Part shown: positions 47,652 through 58,966 of the stretch, piece by piece
Layout: every line of letters begins with the position of its first letter
Position numbering within the stretch: the first letter of the stretch is position 1
Assembly (NCBI GenBank): GCA_015680685.1
Contig: MNCI01017986.1
Coordinates: forward strand, 170,893 to 234,892
Direction of reading: 5' to 3'
Length of the DNA: 64,000 bases
From: Gnetum montanum
Taxonomy: Eukaryota > Streptophyta > Gnetopsida > Gnetales > Gnetaceae
Program-made: the position numbers and the translations under genes
Notes under the pieces: generated by a model
Told to the model about the DNA's origin: nothing
The model's database searches: none
The model's input: the letters and a program-made list of their open reading frames with translations, nothing else

Positions 47652-50454
47652 ATGGCCACGAAACATGCACAGCGAGAGGGTCCTGCTCAAGGTGAAGCGA
47701 AACAACCTCGAAGAGGTGGAAGACGGGTCCCTGCCGGACAACAAGTAGAATAGGAGGTGCAATCATTCAGCATCCATCAAGAAGAACCTTCTACAAGATG
47801 GTCCGAGTAGGCAAAAAGAGGAGCTACTGCTGCGCCTGAACCGGGACAACAACTCACGTTGCCCCCGAAATGTGTTCAGGCTATCCATACGAAGTCCACA
47901 GTTGCTACAGTGATTGTGGAGCTTAACTTTGAACCTTTTGTAGAGTTTTCTCCTGAGGCTGTTAGGGATCACCTTAAAGGGTCTCCCTTATGGCCTGTCC
48001 TCTCTGAGTGCGGTGCCTGGTACTTAGGTGAAACGTACCTGTTCTGGCACAATAAGGAGCAAGACACCACGGTTAACATTTGTGGTGTGAAAGTAGACTT
48101 TTCTACGCAGGCGATTTCGAAAGTGTTAAACCTTCCGAATTCAAGCCCCCATGTTGCTCGGTTATCTACCTGATCGGACCCTGATGTGCGAAAGGATTGG
48201 TTAGAGAAGGCTTATGGTAGAGATAAAACTTTTGGATAATTGACGATGGAAGAGCAGGTTTATTTCAAAATTGGAACCTATCATCTCTTCCCCACAAAAG
48301 GTTTGAAAAGAATATCTATGTATGCGGCAAGAGGATGTGCAATGTTGATGGGAAAGGTTAACGATAACCTTCCCCATCTATATTTGATGGAGATCCTAAG
48401 GCAATTTGAAGAATGGAAGTCAGGGAAGATGGCACTGCCTTTTCCCTACCTTATCAAAAAACTATGCCTACGAGTTGGTATTCGGGGATACACAAATGAC
48501 ATCCTCCGAAAGGCCCAGAATGCTTCTTATGCTAAGTTATTAAAGGCGCCAACTCCAAGAAAGAGCACTGGTGAAGAGCTGGGACCAGATGAAGAAGAAG
48601 AATAGATGAATGGATCACCTGCAACTTAACTTGCAGGACCTAGTCAACCCCCAGCCACAGGTCCCAGCCAACAACAAGAAGCAGGACCTAGTATAGGCCA
48701 GGATTAGCTACCACCGCCGCAAGACTACAGACCATCGATGAGCCATCTTAGGGCACACACCAAGATGGTTAGTTGGGGAAGTCGTGATGATGCAAACCTC
48801 TTCCATGTCATCGATGATGCCGACCATCCTACTATTTCATTAGATTGCACAAGGGGTGAATTATCAATCCAAACAGGAGGAGGGGAAAGCATATGGTTAC
48901 AATAGATCTCAGGAAATGCAGCATCTTTTCAAGTGCAGTTAGAGACTGGTGAAGGGGCCACTGTGGTGGTCATGCAACACTAGGATGCTACGGAAGCTAC
49001 TGAAGTGGTCGCTAACCATATCAAAGAATCCTTTAACGTACCTGTTGTGCCACCAACAGATCTTTCAGGAGCACGAGATGCTCAAACTTTTGCTGGAACC
49101 TTAATGACTCCTGCGGAACATGAGGATGCACTGGACATATTGCTTCAAATAGGACAAGTTTTGATATCTCTGTTTGACATCCCCTAGGATGTAACAGCAA
49201 TTCAATCAGACCTTATTTCCACAAAGGGGAAGCTGGTCATATCTGAAGTAAGGGCCGAGCATGCTAAAGCTGAAGTGCAGAAACTACAAGAGCAGGTCAT
49301 AGCCTTACAAGTAGCACACCGGGACCCTTTGCAATTTGTTCCTGTAGACTACTAGACAACTTTAGAACCAAGTAATTAACAAAGCTAATTACAAAAAATA
49401 AGAAGGTGGTAGAAGAAAAGGAGACTGCCACTTGGGATGCCTCCGCAACACAAGCGCAACTCATGCACATCTTAAGGCACTCAAGGCCTTAGAAGAAGAG
49501 AATAAGTAGTTGGGTGCAGATAACCTTCAGTTGACTTCTGTGGAGAAACAAAAGAATGTTCTCGATGAACACTTTCATCAGTTACGAGAATAGTTCATTC
49601 GGGTCAACCGAGATGTAAGCCATTTAGCTAGAGAAAATTGAACCCTCTCAATGGAGGAGGTACGTGCTGTTCGTCAAAAATTAGCCATCGAGATAAGCGC
49701 GTGGTAGAATGAGGCTAAACGACACGAGAAGCTGAAGGAGCATTTCTGTGATTAGGTAGGGATGTACAAACAAATCCTGGAGAAGGAGATCCATATGGCC
49801 AAGGCTCAAATCAACAAAACCAGTGCTCAACACATTGACTGGAGGGCCATATTGGACACTTACGCCTTCGCCCACCAAGAGGAAATTAAGAACCGGGACC
49901 TACAGATCCAAGACTTGACCGAATACATGGAGTTGGAAAACCTTAGATATGCCAACCTGGCCATGTTAACAGCAGGATGCCCGAGGTCAGAGCTCAAGCA
50001 GCAAGTAGCTTCCACCCATATCAAATATGCAGCAGAATTTGCAGAGCGCAAGAAGTTGGCTGAGAAACTAGATGTCGTAAATTCTGAACTTGCGGTGGTA
50101 AAAGAAAGCTACCAGGGATAGTAAGATGTTGCAATCGACTTGGCTTGACGGCTAACAGAGCTTTATGAATATAAAGACAAAGCCAGAGCTTGTGAAGAGG
50201 AACTACGAGTGTTCGCAGCATGGTGTGTCAAAGCTAATCAGATGTTCCCACAACTACCATGTCCGTGGGAGGTGCCAACTTCGTCAAACATCGAAACATT
50301 AGCATGGAAGGCACAGGACCCTCAAACTAAAGAGGAGAAGCTCCAGGCCATTCTTCAACATCATCAACCTTCCAAGCTTGGAGCACATGACAAGGGAAAG
50401 CACCCATGGAGGAGCCACCACCATCAAGAACTACATGAGTTCCATTTTTTGTAG
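47652..50454 (+). pseudogene. ORFX of element C: transposon-protein domain plus coiled coil (broken)
   Basis: Starts MATKHAQREG. TAG at codons 34, 53 and 318 are exactly as in A; other stops are private (TGA 48171, TAA 48237). The N-terminal domain (47859-48600) is well kept: FEPFVEFSPEAVRDHLKG, VNICGVKVDFSTQAIS, LKRISMYAARGCAMLMGKV. The TAG at 48603 is followed at once by ATG, so two separate proteins are possible. Then come a P/Q-rich stretch, a coiled coil (49400-50120, after a frameshift) and the C-terminal motif PWEVPTSSNIETLAW. No signal or membrane segment. The role is unknown; its retention in families with and without pol suggests it matters to the element. Confidence 0.7.
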
Positions 50455-50595
50455 TGTAGCATTTTTTGTGTGTTATGTCTCCCCACACTGCAGCATTAGT
50501 CCATTTCTTTTTCCAGTTAATAATTCCATACCTATCCACTATGTAATCAATGAAGCTTATTCTCCTTGTAACTTGAGGACGAGTTTTTATTCAGT

Positions 50596-50605
50596 CGTGG
50601 GGGTA
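50596..50605 (+). other. Polypurine tract of element C
   Basis: CGTGGGGGTA directly before the 3' LTR, preceded by the conserved GAGTTTTTATTCAGT tail. Confidence 0.75.
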
Positions 50606-51520
50606 TGATGAGACGTGATTCGCATAGGCCACGATATCGCGTATGCGATATTGCATCCGCTGCGATATCGCATCCCCCGCGATATCACATCTTCCCTACG
50701 ATATCGCGTACGCGATATCGCAGTCTGCCACCATATCTATAAATAAGAGGTGACTCTCCCTTGTTTGGGGATCCCCGTTTTAGAGTAGCAAAGCTCTAGC
50801 AGTTTGATCCCTCCAGAGTTAGATTATTTTTTCCATGTCTGCCCGCAGTGTGGTGAATGTAATTGTACGGTGTCTTTATTCAAGTGTGCCATACTTGACA
50901 CACACATGACTGGCAATAAAGATCGAGATTACTTCATCATTGCAACATTCACTTTGTTATTTATTTAATGTTATTTACTGTTTTCTCTCTCTCACCCTTA
51001 AACTCCTAGAACGCAGAATGAGTACGACTTGATTACGAGCATTTAAGTGTGACTACTTGGTAGCCTAGTGGCGTATCCAGGATCTATGCTTGGTAACCCA
51101 GTGGCATATCTAGGATTTGCGCTTGGTAATCCTAGTGGTGTACCTTGGATTTATGCTTGGTAGTCCCAGTGGTAGTTGTGCATGAGGTCCAAGATATGTA
51201 CGATTGATCAAGGAATCGGTTGCTCGTCATACTTAAGCTAGATTAGATTTTCTTACCCTTTTCCTCCTAGCTTAACTTAGTTAATATTATTTTCCACTAC
51301 CTTCAGGAGTAGCATAGATTAGGAACACATCATACACCTCACACTGGACTAAACCATACGTGACAAATATACAATACTAGTCTAGGTGGGAAGACAGCGA
51401 ACTGCAACCTAAGGATAACTGTCTAGGTGCCACAACTAGTCCATCTGCGGAGTTCGACCAGATTGCGTGTGCGATGCTCATTTCGTATGGTTGAGTGTAG
51501 GGGTACCTCGCCACTCATCA
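50606..51520 (+). repeat. 3' LTR of element C
   Basis: 915 bp. U3 palindromes are better kept than in the 5' copy (50632-50720, several CGCGATATCGC). TATA box near 50740. Four U5 units (51055-51172). Confidence 0.9.
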
Positions 51521-51525
51521 CTTAG

Positions 51526-52165
51526 TTTGAGAAATACCCAGCCACCTATTCATTAACAATCTTATTAGAGAAAGGGAGTATACATTTCCAGGCCAAGGGA
51601 GACCATAGGATTTTATGGATGCATGAACAATGTGGACTCATTGCTTGTTTAATCAAAAGAACCATACCTTAATATCAACATCATACTTCAAAGGTAAAAT
51701 CCAGACATTAGCAATCAATATGGTATTATTCATGCCACCATCATGAACACTTATTGGATGACAAACAAAATAAAGTAATCACACAAAGAAATGGTAAAAA
51801 TATGAACGATGGTGTAAGACAAAAACAAGAAAGGTTAAAGAAATGTGCAAAACAAAATTATGCAAAACAAAAACATGTAAAACAAAAATGTGTAAAACAA
51901 AAATTTAAAAAGAACTAAGGACCTTCAATGGTTAGTAGAGGTGGCCATCTCCCCCATGACTGAGTTGGAAGGAGGAGATCTGAAATAATGAGCAAGGTTG
52001 CCCATCTACAGAGGTAGCATGTGTTCTAGCTATCCTAAACTCATGGAAAGGTTTTTTTTATTGCATGTTGACTAATAGTCTCTTACCTAGGCTCTCAGAT
52101 TTATATATGGTCATGGACCCTGAAGGAAAAGTTGCATGGATAATGTAAGGTCCTTCCCATGGTGT
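51526..52165 (-). other. 3' non-coding region of B1 (proximal part)
   Basis: Non-coding. It joins the end of pol (52166) to the rest of the B1 3' region at 42678, across element C. A run of AAAACAAAAATGT-like repeats lies at 51840-51910. Confidence 0.55.
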
Positions 52166-55100
52166 TTAAAATTTGGTACATTGTGACACATGTGTGGGGT
52201 TCCAGTAGAGAACCTTATCTCCAGGCTGATACTTAACTTTCCTAATTTTCAAGTCATGACGTTGTTTATTAAATGCCTTGTGCAATTCATTAGATGATAG
52301 GGCAGCTATTCGATTCTCATCTAGCAAGTTAAGAGTCATCAACCTTTGTTTTTGTGCTAGATCAAGGTCAAGGTTGAGGTCACATGCCATGGATAGTGTA
52401 CGAAGCTCAGTTTGGATAGGGAGTGTTGGAAACTTTTCATACACTAACTTATAGGGAGAGTAGCCTATAGGGAGTTTCCATGTGGAGCGGTATGCCCAAA
52501 GAGCATTGTTTAGTTTAGTGATCCAGTCTTGCCTATACATGCTAATGGTTCTAGTTAGTATCTTAGTAATCTCCCTATTGGTAACCTTGGCTTGACCATT
52601 CGCTTGGGGGTGGTATGATGTAGTCAATTTATGCTCAACCCCTAAGCATTGCATTAACTTTCGAAAAGTTACACCTGTAAAGTGTGTACCATTGTCTGAA
52701 ATAAGTGCACACGGCACACCAAACCTGTTGATGACTTGTTGTTGAACAAATCGTGCAACTGTAGATAATGTGCAATCTTTAATGGCAGCTGCTTCAGCCC
52801 ATTTTCTTAAGTAGTCTACGGAAACTATGATGTAAGATTTTTCATTGGACATTGGTGTAATGGGCCCCATGAAATCAGTTCCCCAAATGTTGAAGGGTTC
52901 TAACAATTGAATCCATTATTGCTAACCCTCCATTCTAGCAGTCATTCCCCCATCACGTTGACAATACTCAGAAGATTGGACGAATTAATGGATGTCCTAG
53001 AACAAGGTAGGCCAATAATACTCTACAAGTAGGATCTTGATGGCCATTCATCTCCCAACATAATGACCCCCACAAGGGCCCTCATGAGCATCTTGGAGAA
53101 CTCTCAATTAATCTCTATCAGGAACACACCATCAAACCAAGCCATCAGGACATACTTTGTAAAGTTGTCCATTGATCTCCATAAAGTACTTGGCTCTATG
53201 AAGAAACTGTTGTTTCTTCTTAAGGTCTAGTTCTTGTGGTGTTTGTTGGGTAAGGAGATAGGTAAGAATGCTACTATACCAGTTTGTCTCCATGGGCGAT
53301 TGGTTATTCGCTACACTAGCAAAGAGGAATTCATTAGTTACATGATCAGAAATTGGATACTCATCCTCTTTGCTAACCCAATGCAACCGAGATAAATAAT
53401 TGGCAACTACATTCTTGGTGCCTTTGCGAGCGATCATTGTTAAATCGAACTCTTGTAGGATTACAAGCCATCATATAATACAAGGGCTTACCATTGGCTT
53501 ATTTATGAGGAACTGGATTGCACTATGATCTGTATGTATGAATACTTTGTATCCCAATACATAGTGTCTAAACTTTTCTAGTGCAACCACTACAACCATT
53601 AATTCTTTTTCTTTAGTAGTGTAGTTAATTTGTGCACCAACGATACTTTTACTTGCACAGTGGATGTAATAAGGATGCTTCTGGTCATCTAACTATGTAA
53701 GTATCACTCCTAAGGCATAGTTGGACACGTTAGTCATGACATGGAATGGTTTGGACCAATCAGGAGCTTCTAGAATGGGTGTTTCTACTAGCTTCTATTT
53801 TAGAGTTTGGAAAGCTAGTTCGCATTCCCTAGTCCACTCGAAGGGTACGTCCTTTTTCGTTAGCTCTACCAATGGTTTGACAATCTTTGAAAAGTTCTCT
53901 ATGAATCTCCTATAGTAGCCAGTGTGTCCAAGGAATGACCAAATGTCTTTGATAGTTTCCGATTGATGGCTAATTCCTTGGATGACTTTGAGTTTCTTCG
54001 GGTCTACCTCTATTCCTACATGTGAGATTTTATGCCCAAGTACTACGCCTTCTTGGACCATCAAATGGCTTTTTTTCCAATTGAGCCTCAAATTAGTTTC
54101 CACACATCTTTTCAACACTTACTCTAACCAGTCCAAGGCTTGATCAAAGTTTGCTCCATAATTGGAGAAGTCATCCATAAAGACTTCCACACCATTTCCT
54201 ATCTGCTGCTGGAATATGCTTAAAACTAAGTGTTGAAATGTTGCAGGAGCATTACACAAGCCAAACGACATTTGTTTATATGCAAATGTTTCCCAAGGAC
54301 TGGTGAACATAGTTTTGGCTTGGTCTTCTGGGGCTATTTTTATTTGGTTGTATATGCTATATCCATCCAGAAAACTATAATAGCGATGCCCTGCGATTGT
54401 GTCTAGGACTTGGTCAACAAATGGTAACGAAAAGTGATCCTTGAATGTTGCCATGTTTAGTAGCCTAAAATCTATGCAAACCCTCAATTTGCCTCCCTTT
54501 TTAGGCACAATTACTAAGGGGCTAACCCATTCGCTATCAACAATGGGGTATATGCACCCAGCCTTTAAAAGTTGTTCAATTTCTTCTTTTACTACTTACT
54601 TCAACTTTGGGTTCAATTATCTCTGTGGTTGTTTTCGAGGCTTCATGGAGGACTCAATGTAAATCCTATGCTAGCATATCCTAGGATCTATTCCAGTTAA
54701 TTCTAGATATGACCAGGTGAAGGCTTTTGACCACTTGTTTATTACCTTTAGCAAACTCTCTTTTTGTTGCAGAGCAAGTTTTGCGTTGATGATTACCGAT
54801 TTTCCATTTTTAAGGAACATGTACTCCATACCGGTGGGCAATGGTTTTAGCTCTAGGGGCTCTTGTTTAAATTTTTTAGGAATTTCCAACTTCCCCCAGT
54901 TGATGTTTTCGAGGTTAGGACTTGGAAGTTGGTGGTGGACTTGCTCTAGTGTGTTTATGCTATCTATGTAAGCGCAAGTCAAACCCTTAGTTAGTTCCAT
55001 GCATATAAGTGAGCTTCTTTCTTGATCAGCTATCAGCCACTAGGTGTCCTCTTGTCATGTGGCTATTGCATACATGCAGCTTTGTATATTGATCATTTGT

Positions 55101-55666
55101 GCACACTGATTGCATGCAAGCAATGTTAAACTTTGCACAACCCATGATCTCTGCACCCAATTACACCTTGTGTCACTATATGCCATGCATGGAACTTTCT
55201 TCTTCTTGATCTTTTTGAAAGTATTTTCCTTAGATATTTCTAGGGAAAGATTGTGGATTCCTAGGCGTGCATCAATAGTGCTTGGCCATGCCCTTTCCAT
55301 TATGATTGGGAAGTCCTACTTATTGTTGTTCACTTGAATCACTAGGAAGTCAGCTGGATATGACCATCCACAAATAGTGGTAACAATGTCCTCCACTAAT
55401 CCTAAGGGAACAGTGATGGACTGGTCAAGCAACTCTAAACGGATGTTGCTCTTTTTTAATGGAGGCAGGTTCGAGGCCTTGTACATTTCTTGGGATATTA
55501 GGTTGACACTGGAACCTAAATCCAAAAGAGCTTTGCATGGCTCATTCCCACTAATTTGTAGATATATTAGGGAACTCCCAGGATTAGAGAATTTCCTGGG
55601 AAGATGGCTAACGTTGAATACGTTGACACCCCAGACTCCTACAGATGTGAGATCACAGGGCAACAT
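52166..55666 (-). pseudogene. pol of B1: protease, RT, RNase H, integrase (broken)
   Basis: Protease with ALLDLGSSVNLIS (about 55520, a DLG form usual in Athila). RT at 54118-54508 with VCIDFRLLNMATFKDHFS, KQMSFGLCNAPATFQ and FMDD (54170-54181). RNase H end with GTKNVVANYLSRL. Integrase at 52166-52906 with WGTDFMGP, SDNGTHF and a GQAKVTNREI motif. The catalytic Glu of DD35E is replaced by Lys at 52586-52588 (GAG to AAG), so the integrase would be dead. Five or more stops or shifts separate the open stretches. Less decayed than D's pol. Confidence 0.85.
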
Positions 55667-57536
55667 TCCTTAGGATGGTCATATTGACATATCTTGCATC
55701 CACTATCATTGTCTATATCTGAGTCCACAACCTCTTCAATAATAGTAACTTTACCCTTACCCTTGTTATGTGCATTTTCTGCTTCTCTTCTTTTTCTTTT
55801 GTCATAATCACTACCTTGCTCTCTAGACTCCTCTACTACTTTGAGGACAGTTTGAAACCTACTATCCAGGGAGTTCCACATTTGGTCTACCTTTGTCGAT
55901 ACTTCTAATGTTAACTTTTGGATAGGCATGATTTTCATATTCACCATCTCTTCGAGTGGTGACTCTTCCTCATCCTCACAAAATCTTACTCCCCCCCCCT
56001 GAAGGGAAGGATCTCGGTTATATTCTTCCGCACTCTCTCTCTTTCGTAGCTCACCTTCTTCCTTAGCAACTTGCTCGAGTAGTCTGTGAATTTGATGGGA
56101 CCTAAGCTCAAATAACCTTCCTTGGGCATAAGTCCCAAGGGTTCTTCTTGTTTCATGCTTAAGCCCATCTACGAGATGGCGTAGCTGATCCTGCTACAAA
56201 TAACCATGGCCAGGACAACAATGTAATAGTGCATAATAGCGGCCCATGGTAGCATCCAAGGGTTCATGAACTCCTTGTTTCCATCCTTGGATTTCCTTTC
56301 GTAGGTTAGACACCTGGGAGTACGTTTGGTACTTATCATTGAACAATTCTAACATAATACTCCACCTACGAATGGATTCCAATTCTAAGGACCAGTACCA
56401 GCTTTCAGCTTCTTTTATTAGTGTCCATGGGAACAACTTAAGTTTTTGCCACTCGTTCTCTATGTTTTGCAAGGCACATGCATCATGAAATGCTTGTAAG
56501 TGATTTTGAGGATCAGCATTATATCCCCCTTCAAATCGTGGGATGTTATTCATACTAACCTCTTGATCCTACTATCTCTTTGGTGCCTTGTTGGAACTCT
56601 CACGACCTCAATTATGTTTAGCATGCTTCGAGTAGCGAGTAGGGGTTCATCATGATCATCTCATTCATAGCGTCTATGATGCCTAGGTTGTTCCCCACTC
56701 TCCCTTCTTCTATGTCATAATTCCCTAGAGTGCCCTCATCCTCTATCTTGGTTGTTTCGTCTATGACTTCCACTTTGCTTACCCTTATCCTCATGATCAT
56801 TTTCTCTATGGCTATGTTTGAACACTAAAGGAGAGAGTGAAGGAGATGATGAAGATGAAGAAGAAGGAGAACTGCCACCATGATTGTGTCTACTACCTTC
56901 TCTTTGGTGGTCTTTGCCTTGATTGCGATTGCGATCAGAATGCCCACCTTTGTCAAGTGTCCTTATTCCTTTTTCAGACACTTTGTGTCTATTGGTATCA
57001 GCACCTAGGTTATGAATAGTAGAATGAAGGTTCCGATACACAACCCCTTGGCCAAAGTCAAGGGGAGGAACATAATTATGTGGGCAACTACCTGAGGCAA
57101 GTTCATCACCCTCAATTTTGCTTAAAATGTGAGGGGCATCCTTGGACCATTTTCCCTTCAAAGACTTATGGTGTCTCTCCTGTTGCAAATCCCTTTGATG
57201 TTGCACCTTTGTGGGATGATAGTCTCTTGAATCATAGTCTTACGCAACATATTTTATGTGTAAGTGTTACATGCCTATTCAAGTGAGAGCACAAAGAAGC
57301 ATGCTTGGGACTGAACAGTCGAGAGGTAACACTATGTTACCTTCCAAGTCATGCCAATGCAGTTGTTTGTCTTGATGGAGAATAAAGGTGAAGTCAAGTA
57401 CATATTCATTGGGATGAATATATACCACATGAAACTATTGAGAGATTTATGGATCAACGTCATGTGTATCATGCCGCCGATTGCTTATTGTGTTAGTCCT
57501 AGGTAGTGAAGTTCTTTTGTGCGAAGAAGAAGACAT
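55640..57536 (-). pseudogene. gag of B1 (broken, 3' part deleted)
   Basis: Starts ATGTCTTCTTCTTCGCAC at 57536. An H/R/D/S-rich N-terminal region lies at 56736-57206. The capsid is at 56194-56553 (FEGGYNADPQNHLQAF, WQKLKLFPWTLIKEAESWY, GWKQGVHEPLDATMGRYY). The zinc knuckle CKICQYDHPKECC is at 55660-55698. Compared with D, about 640 bp between the knuckle and the protease is missing. Confidence 0.75.
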
Positions 57537-57649
57537 CTTGTCTTGTTCAATGTGCAATGTACTATTATCTTTTCCTTAACCAAACCTAAGGGTTTTTTCT
57601 AATGATGTGAATGATTTCCTAAGTTCTACTTAGTGCACAAACAACTAAG

Positions 57650-57667
57650 TCCCTGGCAACGGTGCCA
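57650..57667 (-). other. tRNA-Asp primer-binding site (B1)
   Basis: The minus strand reads TGGCACCGTTGCCAGGGA, two G-to-A changes from the intact site. Confidence 0.8.
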
Positions 57668-57668
57668 A

Positions 57669-58473
57669 TGATGAGTGGATAGGTATCCCTACACTCAACC
57701 ATATGAATACGAGCGTTTCATGCACGATCTGGTCAAATTCCAAGGACTAAGTGTCTATGTGCCTTTGTGTAACAATAACGGGTTGGTTAATCGTTGTCTT
57801 CCCAAACTTACTTGTATGTCATGGTTGTATGGTTAAGTAAGCTTTAGGCATATGATTTTTTTATGGCTTTTATGTGTTTTATATCATACACTAGTAAGGA
57901 GGGGGAGAGAGATAACTAAGTAACTAATCTAATTTAACTACTCACTAACTAAGTTCTAATTACTCCTAACACTAGTGCCTATTCCCACTTGTCATACACA
58001 TCTTGAACCAGTGCAACGCTACTAGGATTACCAAACGCTAATCGTTACTGGGTTACCAAGCGCTACACGCATGCTTGAAGTGGTCATACTGAGTGTATTT
58101 AACTAGGAGAGTTGTAGGGTGAGAGAAGTCATTAATCAACTAGGAAAGCATTAAATAGTCATTAATGCTAATTAATCTATTTTGTATGCTGCAAGGTTTA
58201 TCATAAAGTTCATCTTTATTGTCGTACACAAAGTGTGCTCAGGTACACAATGCTCGAATAAAGATTCGTTCACTCTTTGACTCCTACTACGGGCATGCAG
58301 AAATAATTCTAACTTTGGAGGGAAAAAATGACAAGAGTTCAGGGTCTAAATGTCTAATGGGAAAACCAAGGGCACTGCCTCTTATTTAGAGGTGAGGATA
58401 CAGGCCTCGATATCGGGTATCCGACATCGCAAGGTTGGATTCAATATCGCGGACGTGATATCGCGATTCATCA
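57669..58473 (-). repeat. 5' LTR of B1
   Basis: 805 bp, TGATGAGTGGAT to GCGATTCATCA. U3 has CGATATCG, CGACATCG and GTGATATCGCG (58403-58466). Its right border is followed by the tttgt duplication and D's ORFX. Confidence 0.88.
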
Positions 58474-58478
58474 TTTGT

Positions 58479-58686
58479 CAACGTGAAGGAGTTGTTCCCT
58501 ATAATGCCCTATCTGTGGGATATTCCTGTTCCGATCCACATTGTTGAAGCAGCGTGGACTATGAATGATCCTTGGAGTAAGGAGGAGAAGATGAAGGCAT
58601 TGTTGGACACCATCTTCTGCCAAAGGTTGTTGCTGCAGCAGGACAACCACAACCACCACCTTAACAACCATGTGTGCCCAAAGTAG
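58479..58686 (+). pseudogene. ORFX of element D, C-terminal part (after B1)
   Basis: Continues D's ORFX after the insertion: NVKELFPIMPYLWDIPVPIH, AAWTMNDPWSKEEKMKALL, alignable with the C-termini of A (LPCLWEVPTPSNI ... DPWTEEEKLQAIL) and C. Ends at a TAG near 58684. Confidence 0.75.
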
Positions 58687-58966
58687 GAGAAGGTCCTTTA
58701 GAACCCTAGGAGCCTCCACCACCTAGGAACGTCTGATTTTCTTCATTATCTTCTAGCCATCTAAGGAGTTGTATTTGTCATTTTTGTCCTGGTATTCAAT
58801 TTTGTTGTCTCGAAGATCAATTTTTGTAATGATTGTAAATTCATACACTTGGACACTAAGTTTTTGTTGTGTTTCTTTTGTGTGTCTATAATTAGTTAAT
58901 AATCCCATACCTTTCCAAAATTTTGTAAAGAACTTGAGGACAAGTTTTCATTCAGTTGTGGGAGTA
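58687..58966 (+). other. 3' untranslated region and polypurine tract of element D
   Basis: Ends with AACTTGAGGACAAGTTTTCA, then TTCAG and the PPT GTTGTGGGAGTA. The same order is found before the 3' LTRs of B1 and C. Confidence 0.65.

Larger units (their letters stand above)
42684..51520 (+). mobile_element. Element C: complete non-autonomous Athila-like retrotransposon (gag + ORFX, no pol)
   Basis: 8.84 kb, with LTRs at 42684-43613 and 50606-51520 and a perfect target-site duplication cttag (42679-42683 and 51521-51525) in the 3' region of B1. Layout: LTR, PBS, gag (43746-45724), 1.9-kb spacer with promoter-like module, ORFX (47652-50454), PPT (50596-50605), LTR. The plan is the same as in A and has no pol motif. 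The LTRs differ at about 38 sites in their last 560 bp (hand count, about 34 of them transitions), so the insertion is not recent, yet it is younger than B1 and D. Confidence 0.9.
40371..58473 (-). mobile_element. Element B1: Athila-like gag-pol retrotransposon without ORFX, carrying element C
   Basis: LTRs are at 40371-41179 and 57669-58473, with target-site duplication tttgt (40366-40370 and 58474-58478) inside D's ORFX. Without C and its duplicated site it is about 9.26 kb. Element order: LTR, PBS (57650-57667), gag (57536 to about 55640), pol (55666-52166), a 2.1-kb 3' region split by C, PPT (TCATGGGGGTA), LTR. The 3' region keeps the spacer blocks that precede ORFX in A, C and D, and the ACTC-AAGACGAGTTTTCATTCAGT-type tail, but no ORFX sequence. 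Confidence 0.88.

Noticed and set aside
47652-50454. ORFX as an envelope-like protein
   Set aside because: No signal peptide or transmembrane stretch can be seen; the protein is charged and coiled-coil rich.
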